Below, piece after piece: positions 1 to 13,000 of a stretch of 64,000 nucleotides of DNA. Origin of the DNA: Macrotis lagotis (Eukaryota; Chordata; Mammalia; Peramelemorphia; Peramelidae); assembly GCF_037893015.1 (NCBI RefSeq), contig NC_133660.1, positions 285,173,078 through 285,237,077 on the forward strand. Direction: 5' to 3'. A model generated the notes under the pieces. It saw only the letters and a program-made list of their open reading frames with translations, was not told the DNA's origin and did no database searches. Positions within the stretch are counted from its first letter, which is position 1, and every line of letters begins with the position of its first letter. Made by a program: the position numbers and the translations under genes.

Positions 1-1310
1 AAGAGGTGCATTTGTAAAACCAACTTCTCTTGGTCCCAAAGGGACTTCTCCGAGGAGACCTTGCATTGGGTGCAATATATTCCTTTCCAGGAGGTAAGGG
101 AAATTTTGAACATTTTGTTTACATTGCTCTCACTGCTGTTAATTTAGAATGTGGGGGAGCACTTGGGATCACATTGGAAGCAAATGTATCCATCTATTTT
201 CCACCTCTACCACCTTTGACTCTATGAGTCTTACTAACTCTCCTAATCTGTTAAATTTTGTCCCAGCAATTTACAGGGTACATAAGGAGGAGGTAAGGAC
301 AGTAATGGATCCCAGATTTAATTATTTCTGATCTTTTTCTTTAGTATCTTCTGTTATTGTCTTAAGCAGGTATCCATTTGTATCCATCTTAACATTTCAG
401 CAGGAAGCATAAATCTGATCCTTCCTGGAAAAATGGCATCTTCTCTTAACATAAACATTAATGGCCTGACACAACCAATTCTCATATGCTCCATACTTAG
501 GTCACAAAACAACTGATGGTATTATATTATATTTAGGTCAAACAAAACAGTAATATTTTAGTATCTTTTTCTTATCCTTCTGCTTGGTACATATTGTAGT
601 TTTCCACTTATCTAACATCCTCCCTAATGGGCGATCTAGAGGAATCTCAATAAGGATTTCCTCAATTTCCCCCTACCTTCCCTGGGTCTCTATAAACTCC
701 CCAACCTTCCCAGTTATCTTTGAATTCCTATTCCCCATCTTATTTGTCTGAGACTGTTTTTTGTTTTCTAATTAACTCTAGCTTCATCCCTCTCCAGTTG
801 TGTGGGGTGGGGGGTTTGGGGGGGAGAGGATTTCTCAAACCTCGAATTGCAACTCCACACTAGCTTCACACAAAGGTAGTACATTCAGTCTCAGAACCCT
901 ACCAAGATTTCTAATTACCAAGGCAATATTTTAATAGCTCTAATATCTGCTGACAATCCATGAGACTGTTAAAAATTCAAGGGGATGCATCTTCCTGCAT
1001 TTTGACAGCTACTGCCCCCTCACCCCTGATGCTTGATCCCACATAAGCCCCCAACTATTAGAAATAATCAATACAAGAAGTTACTTCTTTCCAAAATGAC
1101 CATGTGCTTTCCAGTGAAATCAGGAAGGTTTTATTGTTGCAGTCTCTGCTTAAGTTTGTTTCCCAGAATTTTCTATCAATAGAACCTTCTTCCTGATTTC
1201 ACTGATCCTGTCAAGGCCAAGGGTTACCTACATAACTTCCTGTTGGTTCCCTCCACAACCACTGCAAGGATGGGATAGAAGAACTCAGGTTAGGATCCTG
1301 CCCAAGTCTT
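1..1310. other. No gene recognised; unassigned sequence
   Basis: Short open frames here have no recognisable domains and no splice context. A G-rich stretch at about 803-825 has several runs of four or more G and might fold as a quadruplex. I see no clear SINE or LINE in this stretch. Confidence 0.4.
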
Positions 1311-1317
1311 TCATCTC

Positions 1318-1560
1318 ACTCATGAATTCCAGGAAACACATTTAAGCAAGGACACCTGTTGAGGACAGTCTTTTGCAGAGCTTTCTTCTCACTCCCATAA
1401 TTAAACAGAATTTCAACTGAGGTCATCTGTTGAGGATAATCTTTGTGGGGCTTTGCTTTCATTTCTAGAATTCCAGGAATTCTAGGAAACAGAATCCAAA
1501 GCCAGGACACCTGGTGAGGACAGTCTTTGTGGGACTTTCCTTTCATTCCCAGAATTCTGA
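1318..1560. repeat. Three imperfect tandem units of about 80-90 bp
   Basis: Three diverged copies of one unit follow each other. Each carries 'gaattcc', then 'aggaaacaga', then 'aggacacctg', then 'ggacagtctttg', and ends in a pyrimidine-rich 'ctttcctttcattcc' stretch. The same unit recurs at about 21040-21145 and 23370-23540, so it belongs to a dispersed element, perhaps the repeat region of an LTR element. Family unknown. Confidence 0.6.
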
Positions 1561-1564
1561 TTGG

Positions 1565-3212
1565 TAGGGCACTAAATAAGTAGTTTAATTTGGTAGAATT
1601 GTCATTTTTATTATATTAGCTTGGCCTATTCATGAGCAGTTGCTATTTGCCCAGTTACTTAAATCTGATTTTATGTGTATAAGAAGTGTTTTGAAATTGT
1701 TTTCATAAAATTTCTGAGTCTGCCTTGGCAGGTAGACTCCCAAATATTTTATATTGTCTGAGGTTACTTTGAATGGGATTTCTCTTTCTAGCTCTTTTTG
1801 CTGGATCTTGCTAGTCATATATAGAAATGTTGAGGATTTATGAGGGTTTATTTTATGCCCTGTGACTTTGCTAAAGCTGCTAATTGTTTCTAGTAGATTT
1901 TTAGATGATTCTTTGGGATTCTCTAGGTATACCATCATGTCATCTGCCAAGAGTGAGAGTTTTGTCTCTTCCTTTCCAGTTCTAATTCCATCAATTTCTC
2001 TTTCTTCTCTTATTGCTGAAGCTAACATTTCTAATATGATATTGAATAGTAGTGGTGATAATGGGCCCCCTTGTTTCACCCCTGATCTTATTGGGAATGC
2101 CTCTAGCCTCTCCCCATTGCATATAATGCTTGTTGACGGTTTCAGCTAGATACTGCTTATCATTTTAAGGAACAATCTATTTATTCCTACTTTCTCTAGT
2201 GTTTTTTAATATGAATGGGTGCTGTATTTTGTCCAAAGCTTTTTCAGCATCTATTGAGACAATCATTTGATTTCTTGTAGATTTGTGTTTGATATAGTCA
2301 ATTATACTGATAGTTTTCCTATTATTGAACCAACCCTTCATTCCTGAAAGAAATTCTACTTGGTCATAGTTATTATCCTAGTGATAACCTGATGTTATCA
2401 CTTTGATAAAATTTTATTTAAAATTTTTGCATTCATATTCATTAGGGAAATTGGTCTATAAATTTCTTTCTCTGATTTGACTCTTCCTGGTCTAGGTATC
2501 AGAACCATATTGATGTCATAGAAAAAATTAGGCAGAATTCCATCTTCACCTATTTTTCTAAATAGTTTATATAGATTTGGAATCAATTGTTCCTTGAATG
2601 TTTGCTAGAATTCACTTGTGATTCCATTTGGCCCTGGAGATTTTTGCTTAGGGAGTTCACCGATGGCTTGTTGAATTTTTTTCTGAGATAGGATTTTTTA
2701 GGTACTTAATTTCCTCTTCTTTTCACTTGGACAATTTATATTTTTGTAAATATTCACCTATTGCACTTAGATTATCAAATTTATTGGCATATATTTGGGC
2801 AAAATAGTTCCAAATTATTTCTTTAATTTCCCCCTCCTTGGTGGTGAATTCACCTTTTTTCATTTTTGATTCTAGTAATTTGGTTTTCTTATTTCTTTTT
2901 TTAAAATCAGATTAACCAAAGACTTATCTATTCTACTTTTTTTCATAACACCAATTCCTGGTTTTATTTATTAGTCCAATAATTTTCTTGCTTTCAATAC
3001 TATTCATTTCCTCCTTTAATTTTCAGAATTTCTAATTTGGTATTTCATTGGAGATTTTTACCTTTCACACTCATTCATTGCATGCAGTTCATTGATTTCC
3101 TCTTTTTCTATTTTGTTCATATAAGCATTTAGAAGATATAAAATCCCCTAATAACTGCTTTGACTGCATCCCATAAGTTTTGATTTGTTGTGTCATTATT
3201 CTCATTGTAGGT
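1565..3212 (-). mobile_element. L1 fragment, ORF2 reverse-transcriptase region
   Basis: The minus strand encodes an L1 ORF2 piece. The longest open part (1630-2079) carries the conserved reverse-transcriptase blocks '[12 protein letters not shown]' and 'LLADDMMVYLE' (the DD metal-binding pair is kept), followed by the thumb-like 'KYLGVYLPRQTQ'. Frame breaks and stops separate this from upstream ORF2 sequence up to about 3210. Both ends are missing, so it is a dead truncated copy. Confidence 0.85.
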
Positions 3213-3404
3213 AGCACATAGGTAGCAAGCAGATGAACTGGCATTTACCCCTGACCCTAATTCTAAATCCAGTATTTTCACTCTGAAAGGATCCCAAAAC
3301 AACTAGAAAGCTGGACCAAATCTCATTAGATGAGAATAATTAGGGGTAAATTAACATTTTCCTCCTAAGTTAAAAAAATCAACTTCCCAAGAACAAGGAG
3401 GGGG

Positions 3405-6400
3405 AGTTGTGTTTAGTCACCAGTTTTCTTGAAAAAGATCCAGGGGTAAACAAGAAGGAAGTTGAGAAGGTAAATGAAATCTTAGAAAATTAAGACATGA
3501 TAGACCTGTGGAGAAAACTGAATGGTGATAGAAAAGAATATACCTTTTTTCCTCTGCAGTACTTGGCATTTATACCAAAATTGAATATATACTGGGGTAT
3601 AAAAACATTAAAATAAATGCAAAAAGGCAGACATAATAAATGCATATTTTTTTCAGATCATGATGCAATAAAATCAAGAGCTATGGAAAGATAAATCAAA
3701 AATTAATTAGAAACTAAATAACTTAATTTTAAAGAATTGAGTGGATCAAACAATACTAAATCATAGAAATCATCAATCATTTCATCCAAGAAAAGGAAAC
3801 AATGTGACCTTATACCAAAATTTATGGGATGCAGCCAAAGCAATTATTAAGGAAATTTTATATTTCTAAATGCTTATATGAATAAAATAGAGAAAGAGAA
3901 CAATTAATTGGGTTTACAACTAAAAATGCTTGAAAAAAACAAATTGAAGATCCCTAATTAAATAGAAATTAGAAATTCTAAAAAATCAAATAAGAGTTCA
4001 ATAAAATTGAAAGCAAGAAAATCATTGATTTAGTAAATAAAATTTGATAACCTGAGTGAAATGGCTGAATAGTTACATAAATACAAGCTACTCAGATTAA
4101 CAGAAAGAAAATAAAATTAATAAAGAACCCCATTTCAGAGAGAAAGTCTCCAGATCTAGATGGATTTAAAAGTTATTTCTCCCAAACATTTAAGAACCAA
4201 TTAATTACAATTCTACATAAACTATTTTAAAAAAAAATAGGAGTTCTGCCAAATTCCTTTTATGACACCTATACTAAACCAAGAAGAGTCAAACAAACAA
4301 ATTATAGACCATCCCCCTAATGAACATTGATGCAAAAGTCTTAAATGAAATTTTAGCAAAGAGATTATAGCAATTAATTACTAGCATAATATGCCATGAT
4401 TAGATGGCATTTATGTCAGGTGGGTAGAGATGATTCAATATTTGGAAAACATTCAACATAATTTAACAGATCAGTAACAAACCCCACAGAAATCAAATGA
4501 TTATCTCACTAGATGCTGAAAAAACCTTTGACAAAATGCAAAACCCATTCCTATTAAAAACAGTACAGAGTATAGGAATAAATGGAATTTTCCTTAACAT
4601 AATAAGCAGCATTTATCTAAAACCATCAACAAATACTCTATGTAATGGGGATAAACTAGGAGCATTTCCATTAAGATCAGGGGTAAAACAAGGATGCCCA
4701 TTATCCCCATTACTATTCAATATGGGATTAGAAATATTAGTTTTAGCAATAAGAGAAGAAAAAGAAATTGAAGGAATTTGAATTGGCAATGAGGAAGCAA
4801 AACTTTCACTCTTTACAAATAATGATTGTAAACTTAGAGAACTGGAGAAAATCATCTAAAAAACTATTTGAAACAAGGAACAAATTCAGCAAAGTAACTA
4901 GATAAAAAGTAAACCTACATATTTTATCAACATTTCTATAAATGAACAACAAAGCCCAAGGGCAAGAGATAAGAAGAGAAATTCCTCCACTAGAGGCAAC
5001 ATAAAATACTTGGGAATCTCTCTCCCAAGACCAACTCAAGAACTGTGTGAACACAATTACAAAACATTTTTTTCACACAAAATCATATCTAAATAGTTGG
5101 AAAAATATCAACTGTTCATGGTTAGGTCCAACTGATATCATAAATGAAAATTCTGTCCAAATTAAACTACTTATTCAGTGCCATAGTAATCAAACTACCA
5201 AATATTATTTTACCTAGAAAGACTAAAAACTGTGACAAAATTAATCTGGAGCAACAAAGGTCAAGAATATCAAGGAACTGATGGAAAAAAATGTAAAAGA
5301 AGGTGACCTTGCTCTACCAGATCTAAAACTGTACTATAAAACAGCAGTCATCAAAACTGCCTGATACTGATTAAGAAATGGAGTGATGAACCAGTGGATT
5401 ATAATAGGTACAAAAAACCCAATAATAAATGACAATAGTAATCTATTGTTTGACAAACTCAAAGACATTAGCTTCTGGGATAAGAACTCAGTTTGACCAA
5501 AAAATGTTGGGAAATAGAAAAAACTAGGCATTAGACTCATATCTCACACCCTATACAAAAATAAGGACAAAATGGGTTTAGGATTTAGACATAAAGGGTG
5601 ATACCATCGAACAATTAACAGACCAAGAAATGCACTATCTGTCAGATCTATGGAAAGGGGAGAAATTTATGACTAAACAAGAAAGAGAGTACATTATAAA
5701 TTGCAAAATGGATGATTTTGATTTTATTAAATTAAAATGTTGCACAGATTAGAAGGAAAATAGAAAGCTGGGAAACATTTTTCACAGCTAGGGATTCTGA
5801 TAAAGGTCTCATTTCTAAAATATTTATAAATCAAATTTATAAGGTTGAAGTCATTTCCCAATTGAAAAATGGCCAAAAGATATGAATAGATAGTTGATCA
5901 GTTGAAGGAATTAAAGCTATATATAATCCTATGAAAAAATGCTCAAAATCATTACTGATTAGAGAAATGTCAATCAAAACATCAACGAAGTCCCACCTTA
6001 CACCTATCAGATTGGCTAAGATGACAAAAAGGGAAAATGATCAGTGTTGGAGAGATTGTCATTAATGCTTGGGAGGATTGGGTCATTAATGCATTGTTTG
6101 GTGGAATTGTGAACTAATCCAACCTTTCTGAAGAGCAATATGGAACTATGCCCAGAGTATAAAACTGATCATACCCTTTGATACAGCAATACCGATTCTA
6201 GGCCTATATACAGAAGAAATCTTTGAAAATGGGAAAAGTCCTGTGTGTCTAAAAAAAATGCAAAGCAGCTCTTTTTGTAGTGACAAAGAATTGGAGCCTG
6301 AGGGGATGCCCATCAATCAAGGAATAGCTGAACAAGTTTTGATATATGAATGTTATGGAGTACTATTGTTCTATAAGAAAGTATGAATGGTTGAACTCCA

Positions 6401-6935
6401 GAGAAGCATGGAATGAATTACAGGATCTGATGCTGAGTGAAGGGAGCAGAACCAAAAGAACAATGTCCACATTAAGAACAACATTGTGACTTGATCAATC
6501 CTGATGGATGCAGCTCCTCTCAGCAGTTCAGCACTTCCTAGGATAACCTTGGGAGACCAGTTTTGAACAGTGTTATTCACATCCAGACAATGAAAAACAA
6601 ACAAAAAAATAAACTACAAAATCTGAAGGAGAACCATCTTCACCTTTTCAAAATTTATATTTTTCCTTCCTATCTCATGATTTTCTTTCTTTTCCTTTAG
6701 TCCTACTTCCTTATACAGAAAATCATTAATATGTAAACATGTTAAACACAAATGTACATGTATATTGTTTACTAGAATATTTGCCACTGAGGGGAGGGGG
6801 ATAGATAGAAAGGGAGAGTAGAAGGAATTATGCAATTTATAAATATGCATGTGGATGAATGTTGAAAAACTTTTATAACATGCTATTGGAAAAATAAAAG
6901 AAAATATCAATTTGGAAAAAATAAAGGTCCAGAGG
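3405..6935 (+). mobile_element. L1 fragment, 5'-truncated, to 3' end
   Basis: A plus-strand L1 that starts inside the ORF2 endonuclease region (the 'DLWRKLN' block near 3505) and runs through reverse transcriptase to an A-rich 3' end near 6930. At 4497-4781 the open frame shows 'SLDAEKTFDK' and '[15 protein letters not shown]', both standard L1 RT blocks. Many stops and indels interrupt it. Its 5' junction lies close to the end of the minus-strand L1 at 3212, but both pieces cover the RT region, so they are two insertions and not one twin-primed inversion. Confidence 0.85.
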
Positions 6936-8197
6936 TCAAAGTAGAGTACAAATTCCATAAGAATCCATAATGTGGTAGATCAGATAGGACAGCCAAGGAA
7001 GCTCATGTAGTGTTAGGTTGCTTCAAGAGAAGCCTAGCCTGGGAGTTGGGAAGAAAGGGGAGGCTCGAATTCCACTGCAACTATTCTGATGGGGTATATG
7101 TAGAGAACTGTGTTCTAGGAAGATTGCCTAGTTGTAGATTGTCCAGTGATAGGCCTTGGGATCTTCCAACATGAAGACCAGTTGGGATTTATTACAAGAT
7201 TTAGGGGTTAGATGTCTATCCTTGTAATCAGAAAGATATGAATTCAAATCTTTCCTCCACACATACTACCTGTGTGACTTTGGATGGAATATCTAACCAT
7301 TCACCCTCAGTTTCCCCATCTATAAAATGGTGACAACAATGCCTATTACTTAAATCACAAAGTTGTAGTAATATGATAAGCTCCCATCAATGAATCACAT
7401 TATTATACATTAGTCTGGACAAGCTATTTCCCCCCCTTTGGCCTCAGTTTCCTTATCTGTAAAATATGGAAGTTGCCAGGTCCCTTCTGGTTCTAGGACT
7501 ATGTATGACCCCATGATCATCCTTCCTTTCCTTTGAAGGATCTGGTTACAGCCAGCCTGGAAAGGTGACAGCTCAGGGGGACTAGTAACAATCCTTTCAA
7601 GGTCTAAAATGGCTTGTCATGGAGCCTGGCATGTCAGACTTGCTTGGTTTGGCCCCAGAAGCAGAATTAACAACAATTTGGGGAGCCTAAGGTAGGTTCT
7701 ATTTTGGGGGGGAAGGACTTCATCTCCATGAAAGCTGCCCAGGAACAGACATAGATGACGAGTTCCCCATCCCTAGAGGTCTTCAAGCCCCTACAGAAGG
7801 GCTGTTACTTAGGAAAGTTCTTTGAAATGTTAGAGATTAAGAGGTTTGGGGTTGGACTGGGGGATCTTAGAGTTCAACTCTGAGAGTCACTGAGAACCCA
7901 GGGGAAGTCTTGATGAGCAACAACTGGAAGATGAGCAGCCCCCAGGGTTGCAAGGATGAGGTTACAATGTTGTCTAGCCATCATATGGCAGTGAGCCCCT
8001 CCCACAAGCAGGCTCCAGAGGATGGCATCCCCTGTCCTGTGGTTACCTGGAAAATTTCCAGTCTAGTCAAGCTCCCCAAGTGGAAGAGCCATTTAGTGGA
8101 CCTACCGGTACCTGATCCTCTGAGCTATTACTGAGTTAAATTTCAATCTAGGAGTTTAAATTGTGTTCTTTGGTCCCAGTGGAGGCAGGATGACTGC
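6936..8197. repeat. Ancient MIR/THER-type repeats; no gene
   Basis: Two stretches near 7290-7330 and 7440-7500 resemble the 'cctcagtttcc..atctgtaaaat' core of MIR/THER-type SINEs. The remaining sequence to the promoter of PLAAT copy A shows no recognisable coding exon; the open frame at 7910-8134 has no known domain. Confidence 0.5.
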
Positions 8198-8307
8198 AGG
8201 TGTGGGCTGGGGCTTCCTCTCCCCTCTGAGGGATTTCTTTCTGTTGGGGAGATACTTGCTAGTCCCAGACCATCACTCAGAGCCCAGGAAGCATAGATAA
8301 GAAAGGT

Positions 8308-8369
<62 letters not shown>
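8198..8369 (+). repeat. Duplicated cassette ending in a (GT)n microsatellite, copy 1
   Basis: About 110 bp starting with 'aggtgtgggctggggcttcc' is followed by a pure (GT)n run at 8311-8369. The same cassette with its own (TG)n run recurs at 9895-10049. It lies about 240 bp upstream of the predicted CCAAT box of PLAAT copy A. Confidence 0.85.
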
Positions 8370-8371
<2 letters not shown>

Positions 8372-8607
8372 CACTCTGGGTACTACAGATGAGGGTTTTA
8401 GATGATTGATCTTTGAATTTGAATCATTGCTTGGGAGGTAACCTTGTCTAGAGAGTACTTTCTGGTGGAATGTGTGGACGTCAGCAGGTTCCCCTTGGCC
8501 AGACAGCTGGTAGCAGGGAGCCCCCTGCCCTTCAGCCAGCCAAGCTCCTCCCTTTTCAGTGATCCATCCAGGTCCAATCAAAGACTAAGGATCACTCTGC
8601 TCCCTGC

Positions 8608-8656
8608 CCAATGGGAGTAGAAAGGGGATGGATGAAGAACAGCTGCCCTTAAATAG
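8608..8656 (+). promoter_or_regulatory. Predicted promoter of PLAAT copy A (CCAAT and TATA-like boxes)
   Basis: A CCAAT box at 8608-8612 is followed, 36 bases on, by a TATA-like TTAAATAG at 8649-8656. Transcription would then start near 8680. No ATG occurs between that point and the predicted start codon at 8860. These are visible motifs; promoter activity is inferred. Confidence 0.5.
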
Positions 8657-8859
8657 GGTTCAAGCCTTGAGCCTCCCCCCACCTAGTGGAGAGCAGTAGA
8701 ATTCATTCATCGGCTCCCCTGACCCCTTTTTTGTCACTACTTTCTAATATTTTGGATTCCTATTAGCGACTCTAGAGATTTTTGCCATTTCTATTTTAGA
8801 AATAACAGCCAAGGCAGTGCCATCCAGACCCTAAGGATTCTGACCTGCAAAGGGGAGAG

Positions 8860-8865
8860 ATGAAA
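8860..8865 (+). CDS. PLAAT3-like: PLAAT copy A exon 1, coding part (Met-Lys), predicted
   Basis: The ATG at 8860 is the first ATG downstream of the predicted promoter. It is followed by AAA and then the strong donor gtaagta. It ends on a complete codon, which is the phase exon 2 needs. The non-coding exon part would begin near 8680. The alternative is an upstream exon that I did not recognise. Confidence 0.5.
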
Positions 8866-10018
8866 GTAAGTACTTGGTAAATATTTCTCAAAACAGTAAG
8901 GATTTGTATTTGGGACTTGAGGGGACAAGGGCTTAGGATTTAAGGACAGGATGCTATTCAAGGTCCTTTGGCACCATGTTGAGAGTGAGACTCAATGGTG
9001 GCTTTCTAAAAAGACAAAGAATCTGCCCCTTATTTGGAGGAATTGGGAGTTCATTTGTGGGGTGGTTTGGAATAAGAAGAAAGGGGGAATATAAACTGGC
9101 TAAAGAAAGTATTAGCAGAGAGACAGAACTTTCCTTTAGAAAGAATACAGAATGAGTGTTCATCAACCAGAACTAGGTTCTGACTGGTGAATTTTAAGAA
9201 GAAATTGGTCTGCGATATGGCTGCGTCTCAGAACAAGCGTCCCAGGGTTGATTTTGGACTGTTCTGATAATTCATTTGGTGACTAGAAGTTCAGATCCTT
9301 TCAGTTTTCCTGAGGACTAAAAGAGAGTTTTTGTAACTTCCCTTGGGAAAAATACTTTTATTTTCATGAATGCAAGTCAGGATATGAGATTTGGCAGGTG
9401 TGGGTGAAACTGTAAAGAATGGCAGTTAGGGCTGTCTTAGAACATGGGATGTCAGAGGTGAAGCAGGGTCCTTAAGTACAATATGTCAGATGCTGGAGGC
9501 TCTTTGGTTTTGTTCTGCTTGATCCCAGAGGAGATGATCAGAGGTGGGGGGTCTTGGAACAGGGAATGTCAGAATTTCCATCATGTCCATGGGTCTTTGT
9601 TGCTATAAGGAAGGATGGGTGGAGGATGGGAGGGGTGTTTTCCCATCTCTTCTACACTCTCTACTTGTGGAGTGGTCGGAGACATTTCCCAGAAAGTTGA
9701 AGTGGTAAGAATTGAGAATCGAGAGCAAGGCCTTTTGGGGCTTACAATCCGTCAATGAGACAGTGATTTTCTGGCAGCCTCGATCAGATGCATTTTCACC
9801 TTAATTCATCTTAACTGAAATCAGTTCAAGAAATGCAGTATCAGTCAGACAAGATGAATTTATTGAGCACTTGTTGTGTACACTATACAAAGAGAGGTGT
9901 GGGCTGGGGCTTCCTCTCCCCTCTGAGAGATTTCCTTCTGAGGGGAGACTCTTGCTAATCCCAGACCATCACTCAGAGTCGAGGAAGAATAGATGTGAAA
10001 GCTCAAGGTGGGATATAG

Positions 10019-10049
<31 letters not shown>

Positions 10050-13000
10050 ATTGAAGTGGTAAGAATTGAGAATTGAGAGCAAGGCCTCAAGAAAGGCAGA
10101 ACCAGGGTCCAACTTCAAATGGGGGTAGACAACATGCAGACAATTTTGTACAATCAAGAGAGATAGGATGAATGGGAGTCAATTAATGAGGGAAGGCACT
10201 CTGAATTGTTCTGACTAGCTCAATTTTCTGGACAACTGATTAGGCGAAACTCTTTCTGGGTTTCATCTCTAACTGTTGAAACAAACCTATTAGAGGTAGC
10301 CTGGGCACAGGACTGGGGTCAGACCTTCCTTCCTGACCCACCCAAGTCCTCTCCCTTCTCTGTCTCCTCCCAGAATAGCCTGGGTGGCCTGGGAGGCTCC
10401 TTCTGGATGGGGTCCTGGGACCCTGGGATCCTGGGACCTCAGGCCTTGGCCCAAGCAGAAGCTGGAAGAGAAAAGCCCTTTCTCTGTGAAGGCCATGGCA
10501 ACAAGAAGTATATCTCACATTTACAGAGCATTTTATGGTTTGCAAAATCGTTCCTCCAGTTTAGTTTTGTACCTTGATAAAAACAATGAGAAGCCCCTGG
10601 AATGGGAAAAGGGTCTAGATATAAGAGATGGATGCTCAGGCAGGAGATACACGTAGGGGCCTGCGCCTGCTGCCTCTAGGTGTTTACACAGCTGCCACAC
10701 AGAGAAAGATCCAGAGTCAGAGAGGAGACATTGAACCTGGTCCCTTCCATTACAGACAAGGTAAGTTTGGATTTTGCCAGGATCACACATATAGGAAAAA
10801 TCTGAGGTAAGATTGGAAATTGGACAATTTGTCAAGGCTGGGGTCCCCAAAGGCCCTGGCTTTCAATAAACCTTCCCATGCTCCCCCTTAACATGTAAGT
10901 TCTCTAATAAAAGAAACTTTTTACAGGTCCACCCCCCCAACCCTTATTTTACAGTTGAGGAAACTGTGGCCCAGGGAGGTGCTTTGTTCAGGATCATGAA
11001 AAGGTAGGGAGTCACTGAGGCAGGATTTGAACCCAGATCTACTAATTCTAAAGTCTATGGATCTCACCATTTATTCATGGCAGCCTTTAAAATATTCAAA
11101 GCAAGCTGTCATTTCTATACCTTCCCCCTACTCTTTCTCTGTATTTTAACTTCAGAACCTATCAGATGGTGGGAACCCTGTTCTATCTTAATTCCTCTGT
11201 ACTCTTAGTTTCATAATGCATTGATCAGAATTCTTAAGTCTTTTAAAGTTATTTTTCTCAAGTGATGTCATCATTGCACAAATTAATTTCCAGCTTCTAT
11301 TCACTTTGCTCTACATCTGTACAGAGAAGTCTTCCCAATTTTCTCTGAAATTGTCCATTTTAATTTTATTTAAAAATGTTTATTTTTTATTTTAAAAACT
11401 TTTCTTTTTAAATTTTAAGTTTCAGATTCCCTTCTTTCCATTGCTTCCCCCACCCACTGAGAAGGCAAAAAATATGCTATCAATCATACTTGCAAAATAA
11501 TATAAAACATATTTTCATATTGCAAAATAATACAAAACATATATTTCCATATATTAAAAAAAGCCCATTGATTTGCACTCAATTCATCAGTCCTCCTTCT
11601 GAAGGTAGGTAGCACTTTTTCATCATGAGTTCCTTGGAACTATCTTGGATCACTATATTGATCACAGTAGCTAAATCAGTTGATCACTATAACAATACTG
11701 TTGTTACTGTGCACAATGATTTCCTGCTTCTTCTCATTTCATTTTGTATCAGGCAATAGAAGTCTTGTCATGTTTTTTTTTCCTGAAAACACACCCCTCA
11801 TCATTTCATTTCTTATACCACAATACTCCATCACAATAGTATTCCACAATATGTTCAGCCATTTCTCAATCAATGGGCATCCCCTCAATTTCCAATTCTT
11901 TGCTACTACAAAAAGAGCTATTATAAATATTTTTGTACATGTGGGTTCTTTTCCTTTTTCCTTGATATCTTTGGGGTACAGACCTAGTGGTGGTATTGCT
12001 GGGTCAAAGGGCATGCACAGTTTTCTAGCCCTTTATGGTTCCAGATTGGTTGGGTCATTTCATTATTCCACCAATAGTACCCATGTACCTCTTTCCATCA
12101 TCTTCTCCAATATTTGTCACTTCTGATAGGTGTGAGGTGGTACCTCAGAGTTCTTTTTAATTTGCCTTTCTCTAATCAATAGTGATCGAGCATTTTCAAA
12201 AGAGAAAAGACAGATTTTATTTCTTCTTCTTAAAACTGCCTGTTCATATCCTTTGATTATTTATTAGTTGGGGAATGGCTCTTCTTATAAATTTGACTCA
12301 GTTCCCCATTTGTTTGAGAAAAGAGACTTTTATCAGAGAAACTTGCTGTGAAAACTTGATTTTACTTCATTGTCTAGGGTACCTTTTTATCCAAATGTAG
12401 TTTCCCCTTGAATATCTTTTTGCTTTTGCTTCTTCTGAGATCATGATTGCTACATGTGCCTTTTAAAAAATGCAGCTGAAACATAATAGATTCTCCTCCA
12501 GCACTTTATTTTGACTCTGGGTATGTTTTCTTCATCCCTTTTATGAGTTAGTTCATTCCATTCACATTTGTAGTTAGGAAGACTGTTTCCTTTCAACCTA
12601 TTTTCTTGTTTATCCTTCTCTCTCTTTTTAATTCCACTCTCAAAAAGTCAGTTTTGTTTCTAATCACTGCTTCTCTTATTCTGTTCTTCCTTTGATCATT
12701 TCTCCCCTTCCTCTTTCTATTCTCATCTCCTCCTATTTCTCTATTTAGATTTCCATAACCAAATGAATGTATGTATTTGACCCCTTCAGATGAGGGAGAG
12801 GTTCAAACACTGCCCACTCTCCACACTATTTTTCCTTCCACTAGAAAAACTTGTCCTTTCACTCCTGTTTTATGTGAGATAATTCAGTCCTCTTTACCTC
12901 TCCCTTCCCTTTCTTCTAGAACATCTTTCTCTGTTTCATTTTTTTGAGACTCATGTCCTCTGTTGATGCAAACTCCTTCCTAACTGCACTAGCAATGATA

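Noticed and set aside
1565-6935. One L1 with a 5' inversion (twin priming)
   Set aside because: The minus and plus segments both contain the RT region, so they cannot be two halves of one element.
8273-8581. Open frame of alternating Thr-His on the minus strand
   Set aside because: It is translation of the (GT)n microsatellite; the same applies to the frames over the tracts at 10023, 48459 and 50041.
10628-10810. Possible alternative first exon of copy A ending in the donor 'cagacaag|gtaagt'
   Set aside because: The reading frame ends in phase 1, but exon 2 needs phase 0, and the sequence lies in a MIR-like repeat.
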